The translations under genes and the position numbers were made by a program. From assembly GCA_029990175.1 (NCBI GenBank), contig JARKIP010000023.1, positions 25,997,501 to 26,061,500 on the forward strand: DNA of 64,000 nucleotides, given 5' to 3'. Origin of the DNA: Petunia secreta (lineage: Eukaryota > Streptophyta > Magnoliopsida > Solanales > Solanaceae). Below are positions 11,338 to 22,220 of the stretch, piece after piece; within the stretch, counting starts at the first letter, position 1, and each line of letters begins with the position of its first letter. The notes under the pieces are model-generated. The model saw nothing but the letters and a program-made list of their open reading frames with translations, was not told where the DNA came from and ran no database searches.

Positions 11338-12106
11338 TAAATGCTCGTTGACTCAAACAAAAAATTTCACTGCGCGCCCTCATAAGGAATGGTTTTACAA
11401 AATTGCCCGCATTAAGCAATGTTTAGAACAATATCCTTATTTTACACGGAGCCAAGACTTCAAGGAAAAAATTTGTAAGTATTGGCACGGGGCCACGACT
11501 TCAAGGCAAAGTGCTGGTTTGCCAATACTTCACGTTATATGGCGGGAATGCAGGAAAAGATGGAAGGGACAAGTCTTGGCAATTGTCAAGACTTACGACC
11601 AAGTGCAGTAAGTGTTGCCTTGTGCCAACACTTGAAGGGCAAGTGTTGGCAAATAGAAAGGGGTCAAAGGCATGTCTTGGCAATTGGCAAGACTTAGGAC
11701 CAAGTGCTGGCAAGTATTGCCTTTTGCCAACACTTAAAGGGATAAGTGTTGAAACACAAAGAAGGGTAAAGGGTAAGTCTTGGTCTCGACCGAAAATTTT
11801 GATAGAGACGTTTCCGTCCATATTTTTTTCATTATACTGGATGAGGGAATTTTTGCCAAACTACTGTTAGCATGGGTAAAAAGACAAACAGTTGTTAATA
11901 GTGTCATATTTCTGCAAATCGGCCTGACTCAAACGCTATAAGTGATACGATCATGCAAAGTAATGCAATATGCTCACCTTTTATTAATAGTTGCAGGTCA
12001 TTACTGGCAAGCTTGGTATCAGCAAAATTACATTTATTTTTTGAGTTAACATGTCGATCCAACGAAATTTTATATTATACAAAAAGAAAGGATTCGAAGA
12101 GTGATA
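11338..12106 (+). repeat. Direct repeat R1, left copy (interrupted)
   Basis: Bases 11338-11357 plus 11925-12106 match 15778-15972 at roughly 90% by eye (shared core GATCATGCAAAGTAATGCAA). The left copy is split by a 567-bp insert. The two copies bracket the small copia element. The origin is unknown; no protein is encoded. Confidence 0.75.
11358..11924. mobile_element. Hairpin-rich 567-bp insertion with 10-bp direct repeats
   Basis: The stretch is bounded by TGACTCAAAC at 11348-11357 and again at 11925-11934. The right R1 copy at 15778 reads through this point without the insert, which supports an insertion. The inside is built from nine or so short modules AAGT(C/G/A)TTGGCAA and their reverse complements, for example 11572-11595 and 11608-11631, which pair into stems. 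A 9-11-bp target duplication would fit a MULE-type MITE, but I see no good terminal inverted repeat, so the class is open. The frames crossing it are not convincing genes. Confidence 0.5.
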
Positions 12107-12145
12107 ATTACCACAATATCGTGGATAATTATATTAGCACATTAA

Positions 12146-12355
12146 TGAAGGTTATATTGTAAATAGATTAGTTATGTAAATTATATATTGGGCCAAGCCT
12201 GTTAAGCTTACTTGGTCCCTAAGTTAGGTTTAGTAGGTTTTCTCTTGTATAAATAGGACTCCCTTCATCAATGAAATGAGAGAGTTTTTTTTACCCAAAT
12301 CTTATTCTTCTCTTGTGTGAGTGTGTTCGGTTTCTTTGGTGTGTTCGGTTTTACA
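12146..12355 (+). repeat. Copia I 5' LTR (210 bp)
   Basis: Starts TGAAGGTTATATTG, ends GGTTTTACA, and is followed at once by the primer site. Compared with the 3' LTR it lacks a T-rich stretch of about 9 bases and shows several substitutions, so the insertion is not recent. Confidence 0.9.
12248..12255 (+). promoter_or_regulatory. TATA box of copia I 5' LTR
   Basis: TATAAATA lies about 100 bases before the LTR end and is conserved in the 3' LTR at 15387-15394. This is the expected place for the retrotransposon promoter. Confidence 0.6.
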
Positions 12356-12367
12356 TGGTATCAGAGC
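12356..12367 (+). other. Primer binding site, initiator tRNA-Met type
   Basis: TGGTATCAGAGC directly abuts the LTR end, the standard plant copia primer site. Confidence 0.9.
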
Positions 12368-12396
12368 CACCGTGAAACTCTTCAAGTAGAAAAGTA

Positions 12397-14471
12397 ATGA
12401 TGGCTCTAATAGGTGATGCTGCAGTCGTACGGAAGACAATCTCTCCGTACGATATCACCTCGAATGATAATACTAGTTTGATTATCACACAGGTCCAGTT
12501 GACCAGTGAAAACTATGAGGAATGAGCGCGGTCGGTTAGAACGGCACTGCGTGCAAGGAAGAAGTTTGGTTTTATTGACGGATCGATCAAGATGCCCGAT
12601 GAAAATTCGATCAATTATGAGGACTGGTGGACTATCAATTCTCTTCTGGTGTCGTGGATTAGGAATTCGATCGAACCTACTATTCGGACCACCATATCGC
12701 ATATGGAAGTGGCGAAAGATCTGTGGGAGAGTATTCGAGAACGTTTCTCCATGGGAACGGACCTCGGATTCAGGAACTGAAAGCGGCTTTGGCCGGTTGT
12801 AAGCAAAAGGGATTAACTATTGCTGCTTACTATGGAAAACTGGCTATGTTGTGGGAAGAACTAAGAAATTGTGATAAGTTTCCAACTTTTTCGTGTGGAA
12901 ACTGCACTTGTAATCTAACGGTTGCACTGGAGAAGAAAAGAGAAGATGATAGGGTTCACTTATTTCTTATGGGTCTGGATGAAAGTCTTTATGGAACCGT
13001 CTGTTCTAATCTCTTGGCTCAGGATCCGTTGCCATTGATGAATCAAGTCTACCAAAAGGTAATCCAAGATGAACGGGTCAAAGGGATGGCACGAACTCAG
13101 GAAGAACGAGGGGAGGTGACAGCGTTTGCTGCACAACGATCACCTCCACCGAAGACAGGCTGTAAGGAGTGTCACTTGTGTGATCGAGGAGGACATCTTC
13201 CGGAACGCTGCTATGAAGTTATTGGTTATCCGGAGGGGTGGGTGCATTATCCGAAGCAAGGTTCTTCGAAAGGAAGACGTGGCAGAGGAAGAGTTGAAGG
13301 TAACAGAGGTGGAAGAGGTCGTGGACATCAACAGTTTGGTTCGAATGCTGGTCGAGGACGTGGCAATAATCGAGCAAATGCTGCTCAAGCTGAGTTCGAG
13401 ATTGGAGAAAACGGACACATGAGTGTGCCCGGACAAACTAACTTGTCCGGAATAACAGGTGATCAGTTGCAGATGCTGTTCGATTTGCTGAAAAAGGAGA
13501 AGGCAAGCACAAGTGAACCATCGATTGGTAAGAAAATTCATCTTTCATGGATTATTAACACGAGGGAGTCAAATCACATGACCGGTCAGATAAGTGCTTT
13601 GGAGAATTTACGAACAATACCAAAGTGTCCGGTAGGTTTACCGAATGGAAGCAGTACGACGGCGACTCAGAAAGGATCCATCGGATTTAACGAAGACATG
13701 GTTCTTCACGGAGTGTTATATGTGCCTGAAATGACTTGGAATTTGATTTCTGTGTCTCAATTAATTAATCAAGTTGGTTGCAATGTAAATTTCACTAATG
13801 ATTTGTGTGTTATGCAGGACTGGGCTACGGAGAAGTTGATTGGAGCGGGTGAACAAAAGAACGGACTCTACTACTTTCGGACGATACCCGTGGTGAAAGC
13901 TGTGAAGGTCGATGTGGTAGATTTGTGGCATCAAAGGTTGGGACATCCTTCGATGCAAGTAACAAAGTCTCTTTCAGTTTTAGAAGATAGTGGGAAATGT
14001 AGCTTAGAAGAAAAAGCATGTGATCTATGCCTTAGGGCAAAGCAAACTAAAAATGTATTTCGTTCGAGTAATAATAAAGCTGCTGAACCTTTTAATTTAG
14101 TTCATTGTGACTTATGGGGTCCTTATAGAACTGAGTCTTCATGTGGTGTATCATATTTTTTGACTGTTGTTGATGATTGCTTACGAGGAGTATGGGTGTT
14201 CTTGTTAGTTGATAAGAGAGAGGTCGGACAAAAATTGAAAGGCTTTTTTACAATGATAGAAAGACAATTCAATAAACGGGTTAAGTGCGTCCAGAGTGAT
14301 AATGGAACCGAATTTGTAAGTCTGAGAGGGTATTTTCTCGAACAAGGGATCTTGTTCCAAACTTCTTGTATAGGGACACCCCAGCAAAACGGTAGAGTTG
14401 AACGAAAACATAGACATATCTTAAACGTGGCACGGGCGCTACGTTTTCAAGCCAATTTACCAATTGGGTAA
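12397..14471 (+). pseudogene. Copia I gag to integrase polyprotein, broken
   Basis: It begins at ATG 12397 and reads a copia gag N-terminus (Q-V-Q-L-T-S-E-N-Y-E-E) until TGA 12523-12525, which sits where these gags have a conserved Trp. The frame resumes to TGA 12778-12780; a frameshift near 12765-12778 then moves coding to the frame that stays open to 14471. That frame holds the gag core, a zinc knuckle region (C-H-L-C ... C at about 13170-13212), a basic G/R-rich stretch, a protease region changed to I-N-T-R-E-S, the pre-integrase H-Q-R-L-G-H-P at about 13929 and integrase (D-L-W-G-P-Y, D-D-C, Q-S-D-N-G-T-E-F, Q-Q-N-G-R-V-E-R-K-H). The protease D is lost (N-T-R). It ends early inside the integrase C-terminal region. 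Confidence 0.88.
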
Positions 14472-14493
14472 CACATCGAAAGCAGGCTTGTTG

Positions 14494-15249
14494 GGGGGCA
14501 AAACCGGTTGGTACACCGATAGAACAAAATCATCGCTTGGTGCTTGCGACTGGTCATTTTATAAATGCTCCTGAACGCTATCGGCGTCTGGTTGGAAGAT
14601 TGATTTACTTGTGTTTTACACGACTGGATTTGTCCTATAGTGTACATGTGTGGTCGTAATTCATGCAGAGTCCCCGTATTGAGCATATGGAAGCGGCACT
14701 TAGGGCTGTTCGATATTTGAAAGGCTGTCCGGGACAAGGCATCGTATTTAATTCTCAGTGTGATCTAAGATTGCACGGGTGGTGTGACTCCGATTGGGCA
14801 GTTGTCCGTTGACACGTCGATCGTTAACAGGTTGGTATATGTCGTTAGGGGACTCACCGGTATCTTGGCGAACGAAGAAGCAACAGATCGTGTCGAGGTC
14901 CTCCGCTGAGGCAGAGTATCGATCGATGGCGATGACTGTGTGTGAATTGAAGTGGTTGAAAGGGATATTATGGAACTTTGGAATCGATCACAAATCTCCG
15001 ATGAATTTGAAGTGTGACAGTCAAGCAGCGTTACATATTGCTTGGAATCCTGTCTTTCACGAACGCACTAAACACATCGAAGTCGACTATCACTTTGTTC
15101 GGAATTAAATTATCGGAGGAATTATTCGTCCCAGCTATGTGCCTACGACCACACAACTTGCTGATATTTTTACGAAGGTGCTGGGACGTGCCCAGTTCGA
15201 GTACTTCCTTAACAAGTTGGGCATAAGGAACCCTCACGCTCCAACTTGA
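14494..15249 (+). pseudogene. Copia I RNase H relic
   Basis: Copia RNase H sequence is spread over shifted frames: T-P-I-E-Q-N-H near 14513, L-V-G-R-L-I-Y-L, then W-C-D-S-D-W-A near 14781, S-R-S-S-A-E-A-E-Y-R-S-M-A near 14898, K-C-D-S-Q-A-A-L near 15012, H-I-E-V-D-Y-H-F-V-R near 15076 and the tail T-T-T-Q-L-A-D-I-F-T-K near 15148. RNase H removes the RNA strand after reverse transcription. The segment is joined almost directly to integrase, so the whole RT domain is deleted. The longest surviving frame is 14794-15108. Confidence 0.85.
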
Positions 15250-15272
15250 AGGGGGGGGGGGGAGGGGTAAAA
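15249..15272 (+). other. Copia I polypurine tract
   Basis: An almost pure purine run, including twelve consecutive G, directly before the 3' LTR. This is where plus-strand DNA synthesis would prime. Confidence 0.8.
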
Positions 15273-15492
15273 TGAAGGTTATATTGTAAATAGGTTAGTT
15301 ATGTAAATTGTATATTGGGCCAAGCTCGTTAAGCTTACTTGGTCCCTAAGTTAGGTTTAGTAGGTTTTTTTCTAGGTTTTCTCTTGTATAAATAGGACTC
15401 CCTTCATCAATGAAAGGAGACATTTTTTCACCCAAATCTTATTCTTCTCTTGTGTGAGTGTGTTCGATTTCTTTGGTGTGTTCGATTTTACA
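15273..15492 (+). repeat. Copia I 3' LTR (220 bp)
   Basis: Same TGAAGGTTATATTG start and TTTTACA end as the 5' LTR, with TATAAATA at 15387-15394. Confidence 0.9.
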
Positions 15493-15777
15493 CACGTGCA
15501 AAAATTGGGTGATTGCAGACAATTACACCATGTAATTATATTTAAATCTTTGGTCCCTTAAGAATTGGAGAGTGTAGTTAACACCTCTCTTTTACATCCA
15601 GCTTCAAGGTAACTACGTAATTACTTTGTAAAACAAACCGTCAAAATATATAATTATATTCAATTACGTCAAAATATATATAATTATATTCAATTACATC
15701 AAAATTTAATTACACAGTACCTTTCAAAACATGCACCTAAAAATTGCACTTGAACGAAAACATGTGCCCCTTAAAGT
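15493..15777. other. AT-rich stretch between copia I and repeat R1
   Basis: It contains a short array of about 30 bp (CAAAATATATAATTATATTC at about 15642-15700, two to three worn copies). Nothing coding is seen. Confidence 0.5.
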
Positions 15778-15972
15778 AAATGCTCGTTGACTGACTCAAA
15801 CACTATAAGTGATATGATCATGCAAAGTAATGCAATATGCTCACCTTTTATTAATAGTTGCAGGTCATTACTGGCAAGCTTGTGATCAGCAAAATTACAT
15901 TTATTTTTTGAGTTAACATTTCGATCTGATGAAATTTTATATTATATAAAAATAAAGGATTGGAAGAGTGAT
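15778..15972 (+). repeat. Direct repeat R1, right copy (uninterrupted)
   Basis: The counterpart of 11338-11357 plus 11925-12106, without the 567-bp insert. At the junction it reads GTTGACTGACTCAAACAC. Confidence 0.75.
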
Positions 15973-16527
15973 ATTTTGATGGAAATTGGTGATGTCTAAA
16001 AATATGAATTGGCATATCTCAATTAAAAACGTATATACCCAACTATTTTGAATAAAAACAAAAGAATAAAGTTGTACACTTTGTAACAACATATATAAAG
16101 TTATAAACCAACATCCAGCTCTCCTTTGTTTGAGTGCCAGTTAGATGTTACATATAAAATGTATTCAATAACACATTATTGGATTTGGAACCACAGTTCT
16201 TACTACTTTGTTTACTTTCAAATTTTTTATTTTGGGTTTTGTTACTTCTTTTTTTGTATAATTTAAGTTAAAGATTTTTTTTCGTTTTTATATTTTTATT
16301 TTTTGCAACAGGAAATACACCGTAATGGGAACCACGTAGAAGGACCACTAATTAATCTTGTGAAATTGAGTGGAACTCTGACAAATATGGCGATGAGCTG
16401 CCAAAATATTAGAGTAACATGATCATATCGTAACACCTGCCAAATTAATCAGATTTCAAGTCTAGAATCAGTTATAATAATGGAAGTATCCAATATCAAA
16501 TGATGAGTTAAACATGTATGAGGCTGA
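15973..16527. other. Non-coding DNA with an old paralogue at 42570-42780
   Basis: From about 15968 (ATTTTGATG) the sequence aligns loosely with 42574 onward: shared TTTGTAACAACATATA and CCAACATCCAGCT, followed by GCCAGTTAGAT. No coding frame. Copia II is inserted at its end. Confidence 0.5.
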
Positions 16528-16979
16528 TGTTAGAATTATTTATTAAATATTGGACTTAACATTAACTTATTCGGTTTTATCAGAACGGGCTAATTGTAAA
16601 TAGCTGGTGGACAATACACGGACCACATATTTCTGGATTCCATTGGTGGGCCTGTATTGTTTCTTGTATTAGGTGTGGGCTGACAGTAGTGTAGGCATGT
16701 TGTTAAACCTATGGGCCTATTATGGATGAGCCCATTAGGTTAAGGCTTTTAAGCCTATATATATGAGGCTAGGTCTCCTGTCCTGGCTTAACCTATTGTA
16801 GACAACTTCCATTAAGCTGTCACTTCTCATAAGCTCAAGGAGAGGAAAGACTTGGTCTTCGCTCGGCTTCAATACGGTGTTGCAATGGTGGATAAAGGTA
16901 TGCCCATTTACTCACATCCTTATTATGGTTACTAGGTGTTCTTGATTTATGTGATTGTGTGTTTATAATTAATTCAACA
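16528..16979 (+). repeat. Copia II 5' LTR (452 bp)
   Basis: TGTTAGAATTATTTATTAAA at the start and TTAATTCAACA at the end. A TATATATAT run at 16756-16764 is a likely TATA box. There is no counterpart in duplicate unit B, which starts 1.1 kb downstream. Confidence 0.92.
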
Positions 16980-16981
16980 AT

Positions 16982-16993
16982 TAGTATCAAAGC
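16982..16993 (+). other. Worn Met-type primer binding site of copia II
   Basis: TAGTATCAAAGC differs from the standard TGGTATCAGAGC by two G-to-A changes and lies two bases after the LTR. Confidence 0.6.
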
Positions 16994-18146
16994 GAATCAC
17001 ATAGATCTAGAATCCTACTATATTGTCGTGATACTTACTTGTACTAGAACAACCGTGAGTTATATCACCGTCGAGTCAGTAGTTCTTTTCCAGAAACAAA
17101 AATTGAGTCGATTGTTTGTTCTTTGTTTTTATTTTGGTCATGGCGCATATAAGATGTCATTTCATTCAAGGTAATTTTCTCATGGTCAAAATATAAACTG
17201 CTTCCGCATATTTTATGTAATTTGCCTAATACTAGTTGTCTTGTAGTTTCTATAAAATTTAGGATCTTGTTGAGTGGGTAAAGTTTCTAGACACAAGACA
17301 ATAAAATTTTGCCAAGTCATGGCTTCATGTAAACTGATACGTCGCTATGTTGTTTTCAGTGGAAACCATTTTTAATATTAAATTATTATTGGGATTCAAG
17401 TAAATTTGGATAGAGTGAAATACAATATTAAATTTAGAGTTTCTACTGTTTTAAAAACCGAAGAACGCTTTTGAATTAAAAGTGTTGTTGATATGAATTT
17501 GATTTGTGAAATTCATTGGTTTCGTTTTCATCTTGGATGCTGCTTACATACATCCCATTAATATTTATCTTCTTTAGCAATTAAAACAAATTGTTTCAAT
17601 ATTAACAAAATGTAGTACTTTCGGGATAAAGGCACTGTAACGAAGAATTAACTAAGTTCATTAGTTATTAATTGATCCTTAATACCATTAAAAATGGGTA
17701 CTTGTTAAAATACTTGAGACTATAACAGTTTTGTACATACATGTTGTGAAGTATGTGCTAGGCAATGGCATATGTGATCCCGGGGATTGGATTTGTTTTG
17801 TAAATTGGGGTAAATAGTGTGCACCAAAGTGGCTTTTTTATCTTGATTTGTGGGACTTACTCACTCCATATTGGAAAATATCACTGGGTTATAACATACA
17901 ATAGCCTGCCCAAAGGGGGTTCATTGTGTGTTGTAATTTGGTGTATTGATGAGACCAATTATATGAGAATATTTTAATTTAGTGAATCTGTCTGCCCAAA
18001 GGGGATAGGTTTCTAATATTGAATATTTTCTTGCCCTGCCCAAAGAGGGACTACTGTTGTTGTTGTTGGACTCATCGTTGTGATAATATTATCTTATGCC
18101 TTGCTAATAAATCCTATTCATGTTGTGATATACAATTATTATTACT
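16994..18146 (+). other. Copia II leader with three CTGCCCAAAG motifs
   Basis: 1.15 kb of untranslated sequence before gag. CCTGCCCAAAGGGGG at 17905-17919, CTGCCCAAAGGGGA at 17992 and CCTGCCCAAAGAGGGA at 18035-18050 are three spaced copies of one motif. Their role is unknown; dimerisation or packaging would be a guess. No ATG is available in the gag frame (TGA at 18126-18128, and the frame opens with TTG at 18147). Confidence 0.6.
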
Positions 18147-21100
18147 TTGAACAACAATAATGCTGAAGTTGTGGTCCTTTCGGGGTCTAACTTGAAGAGA
18201 TGGAAGGAGGATCTTGATTTTGCTTTAGGCATGGCTGACATAGATCAAGCTTTGCGTGAGAATGAGCCACCTGCTCTCACTGCTACTAGCACTGCTGCTC
18301 AAAAGACAAATTATGCTAAATGGGAGAGATCTAATAGGCTATACATCCTTGCTTTTAAGAGAACAACTGCTGAGCATCTCAAGAGTGGCTTGCCTGAAAC
18401 TACCAATGCTAAGGAGTTCCTTGCCCAAGTGGAACAAAGATACCATGTATCCAATAAGGCTGAGACTGGAGATCTAATGAGTAAACTCACGGGGATGAGG
18501 TATGATAACATAGGAGGGGTTAGAGATTATATCCTTAAGATGGTCCACATCCAGTCTAAACTGAAATCTCTAGACATAGTTCTTCCTGATTCTTATATTG
18601 TTCACTCTGCTCTTAATACCCTGCCTGCTGAGTTTAGCCAGATGAAAACTGCATTTAACACCCAAAATGAGTCTTGATCAATTAATGATCTCATCTCAAA
18701 ATGTGTTGTCGAAAAGGAGAAAATAAGAAAAGAGAAGGGTGAGACTGCATTGCTTGTTTCCCATAATTCTAGAGCAAGCTCTAGTAAGGGACCTAGAAAG
18801 TTCAATAGGTCTAATCATCATGCTTCTAAGAAGGGTCAAGACACCAAAAGACATGATAAAGATCAGACCAAAAACCTTGGGGCAAATAGCACTGTTATTA
18901 AGAAAAATAATAATTGTTTCTTTTGTAAGAAACCTGGTCACAAGCAGAGAGATTGCACCAAGTTCCACCTCTAGTTAAAAAAGAAGGATTCAAAAGAAGG
19001 TAATTATCTAGCTCTTGTTTGTTTTGAGTCAAACTTAGTTGATGTCCCCATTAGTTCCTAGTGGCTTGACAGTGGGGCCTCTGCCCATGTTGCCATTTCT
19101 TTGCAGGGGTTCATAAACAAAAGGAAGCCAAAGGAAACAGAGTCAAAGATTAGAGTCGCCACAGATGTCTAAGTTGAAGTAGAGTTCATAGGAACAGTAG
19201 TTTTAGCATTAGATTCTGGTCATAAGCTTGTTCTAGAGAACACTTTTTATGTACCGTCTTTTAGGCGGAATTTGATTTCTATTCCTGTTTTGAACAGAGT
19301 CGGTTATGGTTTTCTTTTTGATAATGGAAAAGTTGATTTGCTTTTGAAATCTAAAGTTATTGATCATGGAATCCTGTCTGGTGGTTTATTTAAAATCTCC
19401 TTGGCTTCTGATTTTGAGTACAACTCTTTTAATTCTGAAACTGTTGGAACCAAACGATCACTTTTGAATGAAAAGTCTGGTATGTTGTGGCATAGGCGTT
19501 TGGGTCATATCTCTAAAGAAAGAGTTAATAGATTATTCAAGTCCAGTATTCTACCTTCTCTTGATTTTGGGGACATAGGTACATGCATTGATTGCATTAG
19601 AGGAAAGTTGACCAAAACTAGGAAAAAGGGTGCTACTCGTAGTTCTGCCTTGTTAGAGATCATTCATACAGATATTAGTGGTCCTTATTCCACCACAATA
19701 TGTGGTTCAATTTACTTTTTCACTTTCATTGATGACTTTTCCCGGTATGGTTATGTTTTTCTTATTAAAGACAAGTCTGACTCTCTAGAAAAATTTAAAG
19801 TGTTTAAAACTGAAGTAGAGAAACAACTGGGAAAGTTCATTAAGATAGTGAGGTCTGATCGTGGGGGTGAATACTATGGTAGACATACTGAAACTGGGCA
19901 GCATATGGGACCTTTTGCCAAATTTCTGCAAGATTGTGGCATAGTTGCTCAGTATACCATGCCTGGCAGTCCTGACCAAAACAGTGTTGCTGAAAGGCGA
20001 AACCGTACCTTAAAAGACATGATGAGAAGTATGATGAGTAGATCTAACTTACCTGAGTTCCTGTGGGGTGAAGCTATTAAAACAGCCATGTACATTCTTA
20101 ACCGTGTTCCTTCCAAGTCAGTTCCTAAAACACCTTTTGAGTTGTGGACCAATAGGAAACCCAGTTTGAACCACTTTCGTGTTTAGGGATGTCCAGCTGA
20201 AGTAAGGATTTATAATCCTTCTGAAAAGAAAAATGAACCAAGAACCTCGCGTTGTTTCTTTATTGGATATCCAGCTCATTCTAAGGGATACCGGTTTTAC
20301 TGTCCTACAAGGGGAACAAGAATTGTTGATTCACAAAATGCTAAACTTTTGGAATTTGATGTTGCTGATAAAGACTGTTCACAAAATGTTGTTGTTGAGC
20401 CTGCAGAGAATGATGAGACTGTGAGAATTCCTCTTACTGTTACCACAGAGACAGTTGTGAGTGCACCTACACAAACTGAGCCTATACATGTACATGTTGA
20501 GGAGCCTATGCCTGCACAAGCTCAGGCACCTGGTGCTGCCATACATGTAGGGCAAAATTTGAGAAGATCAAGTAGAGAAAGAAGATCAGCACTGTCTGAT
20601 GATTACTTAGCTTATCTTGCTGAAGGTGACATTGTAGATCCTATAGCTTACCATAAAGCAGTTTCTTGTGCTCAATCAAAGATGTGGCTTGATGCTATGT
20701 TTGAAGAGATGAACTCTATGCATAAAAATAATGTGTGGGAGCTTGCAGAACTCCCTCAAGGCTATAGGGCTGTTGGTTGTAAATGGGTCTTTAAGACCAA
20801 GAAGGATTCTAGAGGGAGGATTGAACGCTTCAAGGCAAAAATGGTAGCTAAAGGGTTCACACAGCAGGAAGGGGTTGATTATAATGAAACTTTTTCACCA
20901 GCGTCATCAAAGGATTCCTTAAGGATTGTTATGGCTTTGGTTGCTCATTTTGATTTAGAGTTGCATCAGATGGATGTAAAAACAGCTTTTCTAAATGGTG
21001 ATCTTAATGAAAAGGTGTACATGCAACAATCTTTAGGTTTTATCGACATAGGTAATGAGCACCTAGTGTGCAAGTTGAAGAAGTCCATCTATGGCCTGAA

Positions 21101-22220
21101 GCAAGCCTCTCGACAGTAGTACTTGAAGTTCGAGAAAACTATCACTTCTATGGGGTTTGTGGAGAACAAAGTTGACCAGTGCATCTATATGAAGATCAGT
21201 GATAGTAAGTTCATCATTCTTATTCTTTATGTTGATGATATTTTACTTGCTAGTAATAATTCAGGATTGCTTTATGAAACTAAGCAATCATTGAGTAAAG
21301 TATTTGATATGAAAGACCTTGGAGAAGCATCATTTTCCTTGGGAATCGAGATTCAACGAGATAGGTCTCGTCGATTGTTAGGACTTTCGCAAAAAGCATA
21401 CGTTGATCGTGTTTTGAGCAGATTTCATATGGAAGATTGTAAGGGTAGAGATGTGCCCGTTGTGAAAGGCGATAAGTTGAGTCTACAATTGTGTCCCCAC
21501 AATGATCTTGAGAGAGAGTCCATGAAAGATGTGCCATATTCAAGTGTCGTAGGGAGTCTTATGTATTTACAGGTTTGCACTCGTCCTGATATTGCTTTCA
21601 TTGTTAATGCTCTTGGACGTTATTAGTCTAATCCCGGAAGAGCTCACTGGGTTGCTGCTAAAAAGGTCATGAGGTATTTGAAGAAGACAAGAGATTATAT
21701 GTTGCTCTATACACAAGTTAACAATCTCGAGGTGATTGGATACACAGACTCAGATTATGCTGGGTGCCCAGATGATTTGAAGTCCACTTCTGGTTTTATC
21801 CTCATGTTAGCAGGTGGTGCTATATGTTGGAGGAGTGTGAAGCAGACTCTTACTGCAGGTTCTACTATGGAAGCAAAGTATATGGCCTGTTACGGTGGAG
21901 CTTCGCATGCTAGTTGGCTTAAGAACTTCATTTCACAACTTGCGATTGTTGATTCTACATCAAGACCCATAAAGATGTTTTGTGATAACAAGTCAGCTGT
22001 GGATTTTGCGAATGATAGTAAATTCATTCCAGGTAACAAGCACATTGACATAAAGTTTCTTAAAGTGAGAGATAAGATTAAAGAGAAGAAAATTGAGGTT
22101 GAGCATATACAGACAGACTTCATGCTTGCTGATCCACTGACTAAGGGATTGAAGACCTTAGTTTTTAAGGAGCATGTTGCTAACATGGGGCTTGTTGAAT
22201 CTTTTGATGCGCTAGTTTAG
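18147..22220 (+). pseudogene. Copia II gag-pol polyprotein, one frame with seven internal stops (copy A)
   Basis: 1358 codons stay in one frame with no frameshift. Order: gag (18147 to about 18750), zinc knuckle C-F-F-C-x4-H-x4-C at 18915-18956, protease W-L-D-S-G-A-S at about 19062, pre-integrase W-H-R-R-L-G-H-I near 19488, integrase with D (H-T-D-I-S-G), D (R-S-D-R-G-G-E-Y) and E (V-A-E-R-R-N-R-T), RT with K-A-K-M-V-A-K-G-F-T-Q and Y-V-D-D at 21228-21239, RNase H with T-D-S-D-Y-A-G and F-C-D-N-K-S-A. Stops: TGA 18675, TAG 18972, TAG 19059, TAA 19170, TAG 20184, TAG 21117, TAG 21624. Each could come from TGG, CAG or CAA by one transition. Only 20184 is unique to this copy. There is no ATG start. 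It encodes the machinery for capsid, cleavage, integration and reverse transcription, but is dead. Confidence 0.93.

Larger units (their letters stand above)
12146..15492 (+). mobile_element. Ty1/copia retrotransposon I, short LTRs, internally deleted
   Basis: 5' LTR 12146-12355, tRNA-Met primer site 12356-12367, gag to integrase 12397-14471, RNase H relic to about 15249, purine tract, 3' LTR 15273-15492. The reverse transcriptase domain is missing between 14471 and about 14500, so the element is about 1.5 kb too short and cannot move by itself. The flanks ATTAA (12141-12145) and CACGT (15493-15497) do not match, so there is no surviving target duplication. Confidence 0.9.

Noticed and set aside
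12141..15497. A target duplication for copia I
   Set aside because: ATTAA and CACGT do not match, and shifting the LTR edges by a base or two does not help.
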